From positions 186,001 to 250,000 of the forward strand of contig NZ_CP031705.1 of assembly GCF_022701255.1 (NCBI RefSeq): a DNA stretch of 64,000 nt, read 5' to 3'. Below the pieces are notes generated by a model. That model did not search any database. It was not told the origin of the DNA and saw nothing but the letters and a program-made list of their open reading frames with translations. Below, piece by piece: positions 18,295 through 27,300 of this stretch. Every line of letters begins with the position of its first letter. Positions within the stretch are counted from its first letter, which is position 1. Both the position numbers and the translations under genes were made by a program. Source of the DNA: Microcoleus vaginatus HSN003. GTDB lineage: Bacteria > Cyanobacteriota > Cyanobacteriia > Cyanobacteriales > Microcoleaceae.

Positions 18295-19377
18295 ATGGGA
18301 AAACAAAAATGTATAGGTATCCTCACTAGCGGGGGTGACTGTGCAGGCTTAAACGCCGTTATTCGAGCGGTTGTCTACCGCGCAACGGGCACTTACAATT
18401 GGAAAGTGATGGGGATTCGTCAAGCCACCCACGGATTGATGAGTCGTCCCCCTGAAGCAATTTCCTTGGATATTGAGAAAGTAGACTCGTGGCTCACCAT
18501 TGGCGGTACGATGCTAGGCACGACAAATAAGGGCGACCCTTTTGCTTTCCCGATGCCTGATGGGACTCTACGCGATCGTGCTGAGGACATTATCGAAGGC
18601 TATCATCAACTAGGTTTGGATGCTTTAATTGGCATTGGTGGCGACGGTAGTCTTGCCATTCTCAGGAAGATTGCTCAACAAGGTAATTTGAATTTAGTTG
18701 CTATTCCTAAAACTATAGATAATGATGTCGGAATTACCGAGCGTTCCATCGGTTTTGATACGGCGGTCAATATTGCCACAGAAGCACTCGATCGCTTGCA
18801 TTTTACTGCGGCCAGTCACAGTCGCGTCATGATTGTTGAAGTCATGGGACGCGACGCTGGACATATTGCGATTAGTGCCGGAATTTCTGGGGGAGCTGAT
18901 ATAATTCTGATTCCCGAAATTCCTTACAAAATTTCCCAAATCTGTGCCAAAATCCAAGAACGCCAAGACCGGGGAAAAAACTACTGTTTAATTATAGTAG
19001 CGGAGGCAGTTCGCACTGAAGAAGGCGAGTTAGTAATGCACACAAATCGCTTAGGTCAAAGTCGATTAGGCGGAATTGGTCAGTATTTAGCTGATACAAT
19101 TTCTGACTGCGGCGGTGCAGAAACTCGCGTCACTGTTTTGGGACACATTCAACGTGGAGGAACTCCTTCACCGCTAGAAAGACTAATTGCTTCTGCTTTT
19201 GGCATCGCAGCAGTTGATTTAATTGCCGAAGAGAAATACGACTGCATGGTATCTTGGCAAAAGCGGGAAGTTGTGAGCGTTCCTCTCGAAGATGCGATCG
19301 CCAAATATAGACCTGTAGACTTCGATGGTACTCTGGTTAAAACGGCCCGCGGTTTAGGAATTTGTCTGGGAGACTAA
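18295..19377 (+). CDS. pfkA: 6-phosphofructokinase
   Basis: A 360-residue phosphofructokinase converting fructose 6-phosphate to fructose 1,6-bisphosphate in glycolysis. ATG at 18295 gives the usual cyanobacterial N-terminus MGKQKCIGILTSGGDCAGLN; upstream in-frame TTG at 18232 adds 21 atypical residues. Motifs: GGDCAGLNAVIR, IGGDGSL (Gly at the position that favours ATP over PPi), PKTIDND (catalytic Asp), EVMGRDAGHIA (substrate binding). The lysine in PKTIDND, where E. coli PfkA has glycine, places it in the group whose phosphate donor cannot be assigned from motifs alone. Confidence 0.92.
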   Translation: MGKQKCIGILTSGGDCAGLNAVIRAVVYRATGTYNWKVMGIRQATHGLMSRPPEAISLDIEKVDSWLTIGGTMLGTTNKGDPFAFPMPDGTLRDRAEDIIEGYHQLGLDALIGIGGDGSLAILRKIAQQGNLNLVAIPKTIDNDVGITERSIGFDTAVNIATEALDRLHFTAASHSRVMIVEVMGRDAGHIAISAGISGGADIILIPEIPYKISQICAKIQERQDRGKNYCLIIVAEAVRTEEGELVMHTNRLGQSRLGGIGQYLADTISDCGGAETRVTVLGHIQRGGTPSPLERLIASAFGIAAVDLIAEEKYDCMVSWQKREVVSVPLEDAIAKYRPVDFDGTLVKTARGLGICLGD

Positions 19378-19411
19378 ACAATTACCCCTCCGATTTCTTA
19401 AAGATTAACAA

Positions 19412-19480
19412 TTTGTAGTGAGGACTAAAGTCCTTTGTTTCCCAACTCAACAGCAAAGATTAAAGTCCTTACTACAAACA
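19412..19480. repeat. Imperfect inverted repeat between pfkA and the GTPase gene
   Basis: TTTGTAGTGAGGACTAAAG near 19412 is mirrored by CTTTAGTC-like sequence ending TCCTTACTACAAA near 19480, giving two arms of roughly 25 bases with mismatches. The motif GTAGTGAGGACTAAAGTCC is of the REP-like type scattered in Oscillatoria-like genomes. It may end the pfkA transcript but has no T-run. Confidence 0.6.
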
Positions 19481-19636
19481 TTTGGCAATTCTGGAAAAGG
19501 TTTAGGGTGTAATCCCCCCCAAAAGTCGGATTGCCCGCCTGCCAGTTTGGATGCTGCAGAGGTACGATGGAATATAGGGAGGGAGGCCAAGCCCGCGAAG
19601 GTTAAGCTTGGCGACAATACCCACAGGAAGGGAAAA

Positions 19637-21085
19637 ATGACACTTAACTTGCGACGACCGATTTTGATAGGCGGAATAGGACTTTCAGCAGCGCTGTGGC
19701 TGCTGGAAACTCTACAGCATTCGGGTTCAGAAATGGGCGAAACGGCACTCATCGGCTTGGCGGCTGCCGGTGCGGGGTATTGGTGGTGGAAACAACAATC
19801 CCCCAAACTCGAACTCGCACTCCCGGAACCCTTGGCGAACCGGGAAGCAGCCGAAAAAGCGATCGCGGCTTCAGAAACCGCAATTAAATTGCTGGCTTCA
19901 GAAGCTCCAAACTCTGCAGATCCGGCTAATCTAACAGCACAGCTCGATCGGCTCAGAGCGGAATTAGACAGACAAGATTTGCGGATTACCGTAACGGGTG
20001 GCAAAGCTGTTGGCAAAACTGCCTTAATTCAAGTTTTAAATTCTAATTGGGCATCTCAACACCAGCACAAGCTGAGTTTTCCAGAAACAGCACCGCTATT
20101 TGCTAATACAAATACCGATGCCAAAATCGGCGGTGATTTAGTGCTGTTTGTGACAGCGGGCGACATCACAGATTCCGAATTTCAAACATTATCTCAGCTA
20201 GCTGCCGCAGGTCAGCGCGTGCTGCTAGTCTGGAACAAACTAGACCAATATTTGCCAGAACAGCAGTCGCAGGTTTTGAACTCTTTGCAGCAGAAAATGC
20301 AAGGAATATTGGGAACCGAAGATATAATTGCGATCGCAGCTTCTCCCAATTCTATTAAAGTGCGCCGACACCAAGCGGACGGCACAGTTCAAGAACGGAT
20401 CGAAAAGCAAGTCTCTCAACTCGACGCGCTGACAGAAAGATTGACTAAAATCTTAACTGAAGAACGGCAACAGTTGGTCTGGGCGAGTGCAGTGCGCGAG
20501 GCTGCAAGTATCAAGTTAGAGGCAAAAACCTTATTAAATGCGGTCAGGCGCGATCGGGCAATTCCCATTATCGAACAATATCAGTACATCGCCGCCGCCA
20601 CCGTGTTTGCTAACCCGGTTCCCGCTTTAGACTTGTTAGCAACAACCGCCATCAGCACCCAACTCGTAATCGATCTCGGCGCTATATACCAGCAACAGTT
20701 TTCCTTAGACCAAGCTAAGACAGTAGCGGGTACTTTAGCTAATCAAATGTTTAAATTGGGATTAGTAGAACTGTCTACCCAAACTATTACTGGACTGCTG
20801 AAAAGCAATGCCGTCACCTATGTAGCAGGAGGCGCGGTGCAGGGAATTAGTGCAGCCTATTTTACCAGAATAGCAGGACTGAGTTTGATTGAATATTTCC
20901 AAAGTCAAGAACTGGAAAATGCTCCCAAAGGCATTTTCAATCTCGACCAGTTGACTAAAACTTTGCAAGCAGTATTTACGCAAAATCAGCAAGTTTCTTT
21001 CTTGCAATCTTTCGTCAACCAAGTGGCGAGTCGCCTTTCATCTCAGGTATCTGGGCCCGAAACCGTTAAGTCGGTGGCCAATTAG
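19637..21085 (+). CDS. DUF697-type membrane-associated GTPase-like protein
   Basis: A 482-residue protein when started at ATG 19637 (MTLNLRRPILIGG), preceded by AGGAAGGG; upstream in-frame codons read as non-natural sequence through a repeat. Two N-terminal hydrophobic helices (about 5-25 and 32-50) are followed by a P-loop GGKAVGKTAL, a VWNKLDQ (NKxD) guanine-specificity motif and a C-terminal DUF697-like helical segment (about 330-450) with alternating hydrophobic stretches. The usual DxxG switch motif is not obvious, so hydrolysis may be impaired. It forms a pair with the related GTPase at 21.3 kb. Function unknown; relatives are linked to membrane or envelope processes. Confidence 0.75.
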   Translation: MTLNLRRPILIGGIGLSAALWLLETLQHSGSEMGETALIGLAAAGAGYWWWKQQSPKLELALPEPLANREAAEKAIAASETAIKLLASEAPNSADPANLTAQLDRLRAELDRQDLRITVTGGKAVGKTALIQVLNSNWASQHQHKLSFPETAPLFANTNTDAKIGGDLVLFVTAGDITDSEFQTLSQLAAAGQRVLLVWNKLDQYLPEQQSQVLNSLQQKMQGILGTEDIIAIAASPNSIKVRRHQADGTVQERIEKQVSQLDALTERLTKILTEERQQLVWASAVREAASIKLEAKTLLNAVRRDRAIPIIEQYQYIAAATVFANPVPALDLLATTAISTQLVIDLGAIYQQQFSLDQAKTVAGTLANQMFKLGLVELSTQTITGLLKSNAVTYVAGGAVQGISAAYFTRIAGLSLIEYFQSQELENAPKGIFNLDQLTKTLQAVFTQNQQVSFLQSFVNQVASRLSSQVSGPETVKSVAN

Positions 21086-21134
21086 AAGTAGTCCAGCATC
21101 TGATGTTAAATTGGGTCGATGGCCCATGATATGC

Positions 21135-21163
21135 GTAGGGACACGGCAGTGCCGTGTCCCTAC
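21135..21163. repeat. Perfect 29-bp palindrome
   Basis: GTAGGGACACGGCA and its exact reverse complement TGCCGTGTCCCTAC flank a single central G. This GTAGGGACACGGC palindrome is a familiar small dispersed repeat of cyanobacterial intergenic DNA. It lies between the two DUF697-type GTPase genes and is not followed by a T-run. Confidence 0.85.
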
Positions 21164-21271
21164 CTAATTCCAAAAAAAAAAATTATAAATTTATGAAAAA
21201 TTGTATTAAAATAAGAAATAGGATTTATAATTCGACGATCAATTATACCTGCTTAAAAAAGCCGATCGCCA

Positions 21272-22756
21272 ATGGCTGACAATTCCCTTCAAGAAAATCG
21301 CTTATCCCTTGCCCGCGCCAGTTTGCGCGAAGCCCTGGCGCGCTATTCCCACCTGCGCCAAGGGAAAAAAAACTCGAATAATACTGAATTAGAAGCGGCG
21401 CTGCAATATCAGTTAGATATCTTAACTTCCACCTCAGAAAAACTAGACCACAACATAATCCGCATTGCTACTTTCGGCTTAGTCAGCCGTGGCAAGTCAG
21501 CCGTATTAAACGCGCTTTTAGGTCACAAAATTCTGCAAACAGGCCCTCTCAACGGCGTGACTCAGTGGCCGCGTTCCGTGCGCTGGAGTGTGCCTTTATC
21601 CTTCCTTGACAGCGACGAATCCCCCCAACCCCCTCTTGCCAAGGGGGGGAAAGGAGGGGTGCAAGTTGAATTAATCGATACTCCCGGACTTGATGAAGTT
21701 GGCGGCGAAGTGCGCGGCGAAATGGCGAAACAAGTAACTCGCCAAGCTGACTTAATTCTGTTTGTCGTTGCAGGCGATATCACCCGAACTGAATATCAAG
21801 CACTGTGCGAATTGCAAACAGCTCAAAAACCGGTGATTTTAGTTTTTAATAAAATTGACCTTTATCCAGAATTAGACAGAAAAGCTATTTACCAAAGTTT
21901 GCAAGCGCTGGGAAATTCTGAAGAGTTAGCAGCCGCTGCGGTAACAGAGGAAACAGATAGCGAAAATTTGTCCGATCGCCCAAACAACTCCTCCGATAAA
22001 TCTACTGCAAAATCCCCGCCTAAAACTGCCAAATCATTAGAAATAGTCATGGTAGCCGCCGAACCCGCGCCTGTGCAAGTGCGGGTGGAATGGTCTGACG
22101 GAAAAGTAACTAACGAATGGGAGTCGCCACCCCCGCAGATAGACGAACTCAAACATAAAATTCTCACAATTCTTAACAGAGAAGGTCGATCGCTCCTCGC
22201 TCTAAATGCTTTAGTGGAAGCTAGAGATGCTGAAGCAAACATTGCCCGTCACGTTCTCAAATTGCGACAAACAGAAGCCGAAGATTTAATCTGGCAATTT
22301 GCAAAATATAAAGCTTTGGCTGTGGGTTTAAATCCAGTGGCCTTCTTGGATGTAATGGGAGCAAGTGTCGCAGATTTAGCCTTAATTCGCTCTTTATCCA
22401 GACTTTACGGCTTACCCATGACTGGTTACGAAGCCGGGAAACTTTGGCAGACTATTTTCTCCAGTGCTGGCGGCGTACTTTTGGGAGAATTGGGTAGCAG
22501 TTTTCTGTTGGGATTTGGCAAAAGTGCGGCGGCTGCGGCCCCGCACATCGGCTTTTCTACTTTTGCCGGAGTTGCTGTAACTCAAGCTAGTTTAGCAGCT
22601 TACGGAACCTATGCTGTCGGTCGCGCCGCCCAAGTTTATTTAGAAAAAGGCTGCACTTGGGGCCCCCTGGGACAAGATACGGTAATTCAAGAAATTCTCG
22701 CCACCATCGAGCGTAATACAATTATCGATCGCTTGCAGCAAGAGTTTAAAATATGA
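21272..22756 (+). CDS. DUF697-type GTPase with a repeat-derived insertion
   Basis: A 494-residue GTPase: G1 GLVSRGKSAVLNALLG (about 70-85), G3 DTPGLDEVGGE, G4 VFNKIDLYP, then a charged, low-complexity stretch (about 205-260) and a C-terminal hydrophobic DUF697-like region (about 330-470). Between G1 and G3 sits the segment SPQPPLAKGGKGG, encoded by a palindromic repeat (21619-21660) that preserves the frame. The stop overlaps the next start by four bases (ATGA), so the nuclease-like gene downstream is translationally coupled. Role unknown; the pair resembles dynamin/Era-like membrane GTPases of cyanobacteria. Confidence 0.8.
   Translation: MADNSLQENRLSLARASLREALARYSHLRQGKKNSNNTELEAALQYQLDILTSTSEKLDHNIIRIATFGLVSRGKSAVLNALLGHKILQTGPLNGVTQWPRSVRWSVPLSFLDSDESPQPPLAKGGKGGVQVELIDTPGLDEVGGEVRGEMAKQVTRQADLILFVVAGDITRTEYQALCELQTAQKPVILVFNKIDLYPELDRKAIYQSLQALGNSEELAAAAVTEETDSENLSDRPNNSSDKSTAKSPPKTAKSLEIVMVAAEPAPVQVRVEWSDGKVTNEWESPPPQIDELKHKILTILNREGRSLLALNALVEARDAEANIARHVLKLRQTEAEDLIWQFAKYKALAVGLNPVAFLDVMGASVADLALIRSLSRLYGLPMTGYEAGKLWQTIFSSAGGVLLGELGSSFLLGFGKSAAAAAPHIGFSTFAGVAVTQASLAAYGTYAVGRAAQVYLEKGCTWGPLGQDTVIQEILATIERNTIIDRLQQEFKI
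21619..21660. repeat. Palindromic repeat inserted inside a coding region
   Basis: The stretch reads CCCCCCAACCCCCTCTTGCC then AAGGGGGGGAAAGGAGGGG, a C-rich arm followed by a complementary G-rich arm. It is translated as PQPPLAKGGKGG within the GTPase at 21.3 kb, just before the G3 motif. The same type of element is common between cyanobacterial genes; here it is kept in frame. Confidence 0.75.
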
Positions 22757-23394
22757 CACAAACAACAGCCATTACTGAAATCATTCAAACTTTAGCAGAT
22801 GTTGAATCTCGATTCAATATTACGCGAACTGAATCGGAGGGATTTTTCCCAGAATGGTATGCAGATTTACCAGAAATTACAGAAGTCGATAAAGCCGCTC
22901 TCAATTTAATTCGGCGGCGGTATCTTTATCATTTAAATGATGGAAGCCTTACAGAAGGAACCGTTACGCTAATCATGGGTTCGACTCTATTGGAACGAGC
23001 GGGTTTTTACGATCCACCTTTTAAAATGATGGCTGAAAAATCTGTACAAATTGTTTTAGATGACGAGGATGATGAAGTAGAAACTCTCAAGGGACGGATT
23101 GATGTTTTAGTGATGCAAAATCAGTTTTGGGTGACACTCTTAGAGTCGAAGCGCACCACCATTTCAGTAATGTCTGCACTCCCCCAAACACTAGCATACA
23201 TGACCGCCAATCCCCGCAAGGATAGACCGAGTTTTGCTGCGATGACAAATGGCAGTGAAATTGTATTCGTCAAGCTAGACTTTCAGAATCCGCCTAAATA
23301 TGACTTATCAAGAATATTTTCACCTGTTCCTCTAATGAACGAACTTTATACGGTTCTTCAAGTCTTGAGAAAAATTGGTCAACTCATTGTTTAG
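22753..23394 (+). CDS. PD-(D/E)XK protein related to the HsdR N-terminal domain
   Basis: A 213-residue protein. The core GRIDVLVMQNQFWVTLLESK supplies the Asp and ExK residues of the PD-(D/E)XK nuclease fold (residues about 114-133), followed by a conserved ALPQTLAYMTAN helix with Gln, as in the N-terminal nuclease domain of type I restriction HsdR subunits. No helicase part or hsdM/hsdS gene is present, so it is a stand-alone protein of the kind common in cyanobacteria. The start overlaps the upstream GTPase stop (ATGA), implying co-translation. The DNA target and role are unknown. Confidence 0.7.
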   Translation: MTQTTAITEIIQTLADVESRFNITRTESEGFFPEWYADLPEITEVDKAALNLIRRRYLYHLNDGSLTEGTVTLIMGSTLLERAGFYDPPFKMMAEKSVQIVLDDEDDEVETLKGRIDVLVMQNQFWVTLLESKRTTISVMSALPQTLAYMTANPRKDRPSFAAMTNGSEIVFVKLDFQNPPKYDLSRIFSPVPLMNELYTVLQVLRKIGQLIV

Positions 23395-23446
23395 CCCTAA
23401 AAATCGCTGTTGACTAGGGTGCGTCAATCGATTTTAGATTTGAGAT

Positions 23447-23584
23447 TTTAGATTAAAGAATTGAAGCATTGACCCCACGGATAAATTCGGGGGCTTGTTT
23501 ATCGAATACAGGTTTTTTATTTCTCCGTCCTGAGTCTGCGAAGGAATGAATCCGGGGGCTTGTATCCTGGATGCTTTCGGTCAG
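23447..23584 (+). repeat. Dispersed ~138-bp repeat, copy 1
   Basis: This segment matches the reverse complement of 45183-45320 with roughly nine bases in ten identical. Shared landmarks are AAGAATTGAAGCATTGA, ACAGGTTTTTTATTTCT and CTGAGTCTGCGAAGGAATG. It contains two near-copies of AATTCGGGGGCTTG / AATCCGGGGGCTTG. It lies in the gap between the nuclease-like gene and a membrane protein; no gene is evident. Confidence 0.85.
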
Positions 23585-23722
23585 AAGAGCGTTATTTCTT
23601 AATAATCCAAGAGCTAGGATCTGACGCACCCTACTGCTTTTATTCTTATACAATTGTCAAAAAAGAATGCAACTGTAGCTAAGCTCCAAACCACGATTTT
23701 AATCAGTGATTCCCAATTCTTT

Positions 23723-23746
23723 AATCGAAAATCGAAAATCGAAAAT
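23723..23746. repeat. Heptanucleotide array AATCGAA, three copies
   Basis: Three exact tandem copies of AATCGAA lie four bases past the end of the membrane protein gene on the minus strand. It is of the cyanobacterial STRR type; other 7-mer arrays occur at several places in the window. Confidence 0.85.
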
Positions 23747-23750
23747 GGTA

Positions 23751-24440
23751 TTACCGTCTGGCGATTCTCACACCTTCCCTAAAATGGGCGATAGTCGCAA
23801 TTACCGCTATAGAAAAGTAAAATATTCTAATCAGCCAAAAACAAACCCGCATTGACCAAGAAACAATAGTCGGAGCAATACCTGTGAACTGTACAAATCT
23901 GGAATTAACTTTTTTTTCAAAGCTGTCGAGGTCTTTCATCTCAGATTGTTTCGTCGGAATAACCGGAAACTGACCAGTATATACGTAATAACCGACAAAA
24001 CCAGGCAATCCTACTTTTCTATTCAAAAATGAGTTAGTTAAGGTTGTAGTTTGCGGAGGCGATAATTTATCCGATTCTTCCACTTTGTCCAGCCAAGAAT
24101 TATATCGAATTGCGGGCGTAATCATGAAAACTAAGGGGACTATAAGTATCAACAAAGCCGCACTAACTTTGCGACCGTATTGAGGGTGTAAAAGCCTTGT
24201 CGCCACACCCACTCCCATACCGATAAAAGCAAATACCAATATATTTAACAGTTCAATAATTTCGATACCCCTCAACAAATCGCCGATAATCAGAATTGTA
24301 TATAATAATTTGTCGGCTAGTAGCAGAGCGGCCCACTTGATGAGAATTGAAACGCCTACAATAGTAGCTACAATTGCTACATACCCGATGCCACCTAGAA
24401 CGTACAGTAAAATTGAGCCGGCTTGTTTGAATGATTGCAT
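23751..24440 (-). CDS. Membrane protein of unknown function
   Basis: A 229-residue protein if started at ATG 24440 (MQSFKQAGSILLYVLGG); a TTG 16 codons upstream is possible but neither has a clear ribosome site. Hydrophobic helices lie at about residues 9-35, 40-60, 66-86, 97-115 and 195-220, with a soluble loop of about 75 residues between the last two. The tail is basic (REGVRIARR). No family is recognised. Its 3' end abuts a heptanucleotide array. Confidence 0.65.
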   Translation of the reverse strand: MQSFKQAGSILLYVLGGIGYVAIVATIVGVSILIKWAALLLADKLLYTILIIGDLLRGIEIIELLNILVFAFIGMGVGVATRLLHPQYGRKVSAALLILIVPLVFMITPAIRYNSWLDKVEESDKLSPPQTTTLTNSFLNRKVGLPGFVGYYVYTGQFPVIPTKQSEMKDLDSFEKKVNSRFVQFTGIAPTIVSWSMRVCFWLIRIFYFSIAVIATIAHFREGVRIARR

Positions 24441-24569
24441 GGAATTATTCACTTTTGTGAAAGTTGAGGAGTCCGATTGACAAAACAACTTGAAATTTTA
24501 AAGCAATCTGGAGTTCCAAATTAGACTTTTAAAATTGATTAGCTTGACATCTTGAAATCAATCTACAAT

Positions 24570-25412
24570 CTACAATCGATCGACAAGTTCCCGCGCGGCC
24601 GCTTTGGTGACTTGTGCGATCCGTTCTTTCACAACACCCTCTTCGATCGCCCTCTGGTCTGATTCTAGTTCGCGATCGATCCCCAACCATAAAAGATACT
24701 CGATATTACCCGCCGGGCCAAGTAAAGGCGACCACGTTAAGCCACGTTGCTGCCATCCTAAAGCTGTAGCTGCCTTCCACACTTGAAAAATCGCATCAGC
24801 TTGAGTTGGTGAGTCTCGCACTACGCCTTTTTTCCCGACTCTCTCGCGCCCTACCTCAAACTGCGGCTTTACCAGCAACACCGCTTCTCGCGGTGGTACC
24901 AACAATTCCCACAGCGCCGGTAAAATCTTATCCAGGGAAATAAACGACACATCTACTACCGCCAAATCTGCTTGCCCAGAGTCCCCATAAAGCTCAGTAG
25001 CAGTCATGTACCGCAAATTGGTACGTTCTTTCAAAATTACCCTCGGATCGTTCCGCAAGCCCCAATCTGCTTGACCGTAGCCAACATCTATGCCGTAGAC
25101 TAAGGCGGCGCCGGCTTGCAGCAAACAGTCGGTAAAACCGCCTGTGGAGATGCCGCCATCGAGACAAATTCTGCCTGCAACGGGAATCGCAAAAACTTCT
25201 AAAGCTTTGGCTAATTTGTCGCCGCCTCTAGAAACATAGCGCGATCGCTCTTTAATCTGAATTTTTGCTGCAATGTCCACCTCAGTGCCCGGTTTGTCAA
25301 CTACCTGCTGGTTGATAGAGACTTTTCCAGTCCGAATCAAGGCCTGAGCTTGCTGTCTGGAACTGCACAAATCTAGGCTGACCAATAATGTGTCTAGTCG
25401 CTGTTTAGCCAA
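24570..25412 (-). CDS. tlyA: TlyA family rRNA 2'-O-methyltransferase (hemolysin-like)
   Basis: A protein with an N-terminal S4 RNA-binding domain (AKQRLDTLLVSLDLCSSRQQ, then GKVSINQQVV) and an FtsJ-like Rossmann methyltransferase domain with the SAM motif CLDGGISTGGFTDCLLQ, VYGIDVGYGQ and DLAVVDVSFISL. Family members methylate ribose of 16S/23S rRNA. TTG at 25412 is chosen because it gives the usual (M)AKQRLD start (280 residues); a GTG at 25460 would add 16 unusual residues. Monocistronic on the minus strand. Confidence 0.85.
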   Translation of the reverse strand: MAKQRLDTLLVSLDLCSSRQQAQALIRTGKVSINQQVVDKPGTEVDIAAKIQIKERSRYVSRGGDKLAKALEVFAIPVAGRICLDGGISTGGFTDCLLQAGAALVYGIDVGYGQADWGLRNDPRVILKERTNLRYMTATELYGDSGQADLAVVDVSFISLDKILPALWELLVPPREAVLLVKPQFEVGRERVGKKGVVRDSPTQADAIFQVWKAATALGWQQRGLTWSPLLGPAGNIEYLLWLGIDRELESDQRAIEEGVVKERIAQVTKAAARELVDRL

Positions 25413-25676
25413 GGTTTTTAATCTGTACGGATAGGGTGAAGAACAGTACCAGATTAGCACTTACGCACAAGCCCGACTGCTAATTTTTGGCGATTATTTT
25501 GGTTTGGCGATTGTCGCGGGGCGATCGCCCCCAGCTCACCTGATGTGACTGATATCGCTCTGAGTGTGTAGTTGGATCACAGATAAACATTCATAGAATC
25601 ACACAATAATTTTTACGACTAGCGGATGATTTATATGCAGCTAAAAGCGCTACAAATACCATCAGGGCGATCGACC

Positions 25677-25874
25677 ATGAAAACCATTAACTTTCCTATC
25701 AGAAATCCTGGCAATTGTCAAGAAAATCCCCTCGCCTTCGTCAGCGGTGACATCATCCACATTCTTTACCCCAATGGCGAAGTAGAAGCAACAACCGCCG
25801 AACAAGTCGATTTGCATCAAACCAAAAATCCCCTAGACAAATGCCTCGTCTGGGGATGTGTTGACGATTTTTAA
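25677..25874 (+). CDS. Small conserved-looking protein of unknown function
   Basis: A 65-residue protein from ATG 25677 (MKTINFPIRNPGNC), with an alternative ATG at 25626 giving 82. It contains an SGDIIHILYPNGEVE strand pair and ends LVWGCVDDF. The composition is that of a real small globular protein rather than a random frame. No family is recognised. Confidence 0.55.
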   Translation: MKTINFPIRNPGNCQENPLAFVSGDIIHILYPNGEVEATTAEQVDLHQTKNPLDKCLVWGCVDDF

Positions 25875-25960
25875 CACCAGTTGCCAAAAACAATGCAACT
25901 ATAGGGAAGCTCCAAACCCTTAATTCAGAAGTCCTTACCAATTGTTAAAATCTTTAATTT

Positions 25961-27134
25961 ATAGCCTTTCTCAAAAAGATGAGGTACAATAACAGCAGTG
26001 TGTAAACCAGTTAAAAATATTTGACGATGTAACTTGTCCGAACGCAAAATCTATGGCTTTTCCTAATTCTTGATAATTAGTAGTCTTGATAGAACGGAGA
26101 ATGATTTTAAGTTTTGACCACAGATTTTCAATTGGTGAAAAATCTGGTGAATAAGGTGATAAGTATATTAATTTTGCCCCTGTTTTTTCGATCGCTTTTT
26201 TCACTTCTTCTCCCAAGTGAATGGGACAATTATCCATCACTACACAAGCACCTTTCCAGAGTTTTGGCACAAGTTTTCTGATAATAAAAGCTTCAAATGT
26301 AATTGCATCAGTTCCGCCTATTAGATTAACCGATGTCAAAATCTCATTGACTGACCTTGCTCCAATTATTGAGACATTTTTGCCACGTTTAGTTGGTTTT
26401 GACCCCTTGGCTCTTTCACCTTTTTGCATACCTAGCATATAACCTAACCATTGCCAAATTAACTCCCGATTCGTCAATGAATATTAAGTCTTTCAAACTA
26501 ATCTCTTTAATTGTTTTCCAGAACTCACATCGCAGGATTTGAACTCGCTCTGTCCCTTTCCCTGAAGGGAAGAGAGTTTTTTTTGACAGTAATGTCTAAG
26601 AGTTTTATCATTCTTCCTATTGTTGCTCTACTAACAGAAAATCCAATTCTCCCATAAAGTAAATAACGGAGTTCTTCAAGAGTTGCATCATTATTTCCTT
26701 CAATCAATTCCGCCAAGATGAGTAGTTGCTCCGCATTCAGTTTGCCTTTGACTCCACATCGGTCAGTTCTCGGAGTAATGTTTTTTGTTTCACGATATTG
26801 TTTAAGCAATTTTTGTACAAAACTCAGGGCTACAGAAAAACGCTTAGCTATTGCTTTTTGTGAAATGGGTTCAGTATGATAAGTATCAAGGATTTTTTGC
26901 CTAAAATCAATCGAATAAGCTTTCATTTTTAACAATGTATGAAGTTTGGTACAAGTAAACGTGTTGTGAGTCAAGCATCGTGTGCTTTCAAAAAAATGCT
27001 ATTATGTGTGGTATCGCTTTCGCGTGGCTTTACTCAACCATGTAATTATAGTTCATTTGATCTTATCTTCTCTGTTTGACCCTCACGAGTGAGTGTCAGT
27101 AACATCATACCTCATCTTTCTGAGAAAGGCTATA
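25961..27134 (-). mobile_element. IS630 family element with 27-bp inverted ends
   Basis: The left end TATAGCCTTTCTCAAAAAGA (25961-25987 in full) and right end (27108-27134) are inverted repeats with one mismatch. The outermost TA at both ends fits the TA duplication made by IS630 elements. The element is about 1.17 kb and carries one transposase gene that is broken by two one-base shifts. Confidence 0.88.
25971..26926 (-). pseudogene. IS630 transposase, two frameshifts
   Basis: Starts MKAYSIDFRQKILDTYHTE with the helix-turn-helix QKAIAKRFSVALSFVQKLL. After an A8 run (TVKK|) the frame must move by one base to continue KTLFPSGKGTERVQ through FWKTIKEISLKDLIFIDESG, and after an A5 run (YARYAK|) by one base again to continue GERAKGSKPTKRGKNVS. 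The catalytic residues are all present: Asp in FIDESG, Asp in VVMDNCPIH, Glu in SPIENLWSKLK. Both shifts are in homopolymers and both need one base fewer, so slippage-type expression or sequencing error is possible, but as read the gene is broken. Confidence 0.8.
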
Positions 27135-27300
27135 AAATTTTTAGTTTAAAATCTTTAATTTAAAATCTTTAATCTAAAATTGTATAACCCATAAAAAAAG
27201 ATCGCTTGGAGGCTGTGATGCCAAAAAAAGCGATCGATCCAACTGCTACTAACTGCAAGCCACAAGTGCAATTTGCTGTTAAAAGAATTAGCAAATTGAC

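Noticed and set aside
19418..19636. N-terminal 73-codon extension of the DUF697-type protein
   Set aside because: It reads through an imperfect inverted repeat and low-quality intergenic sequence; ATG 19637 with AGGAAGGG is the better start.
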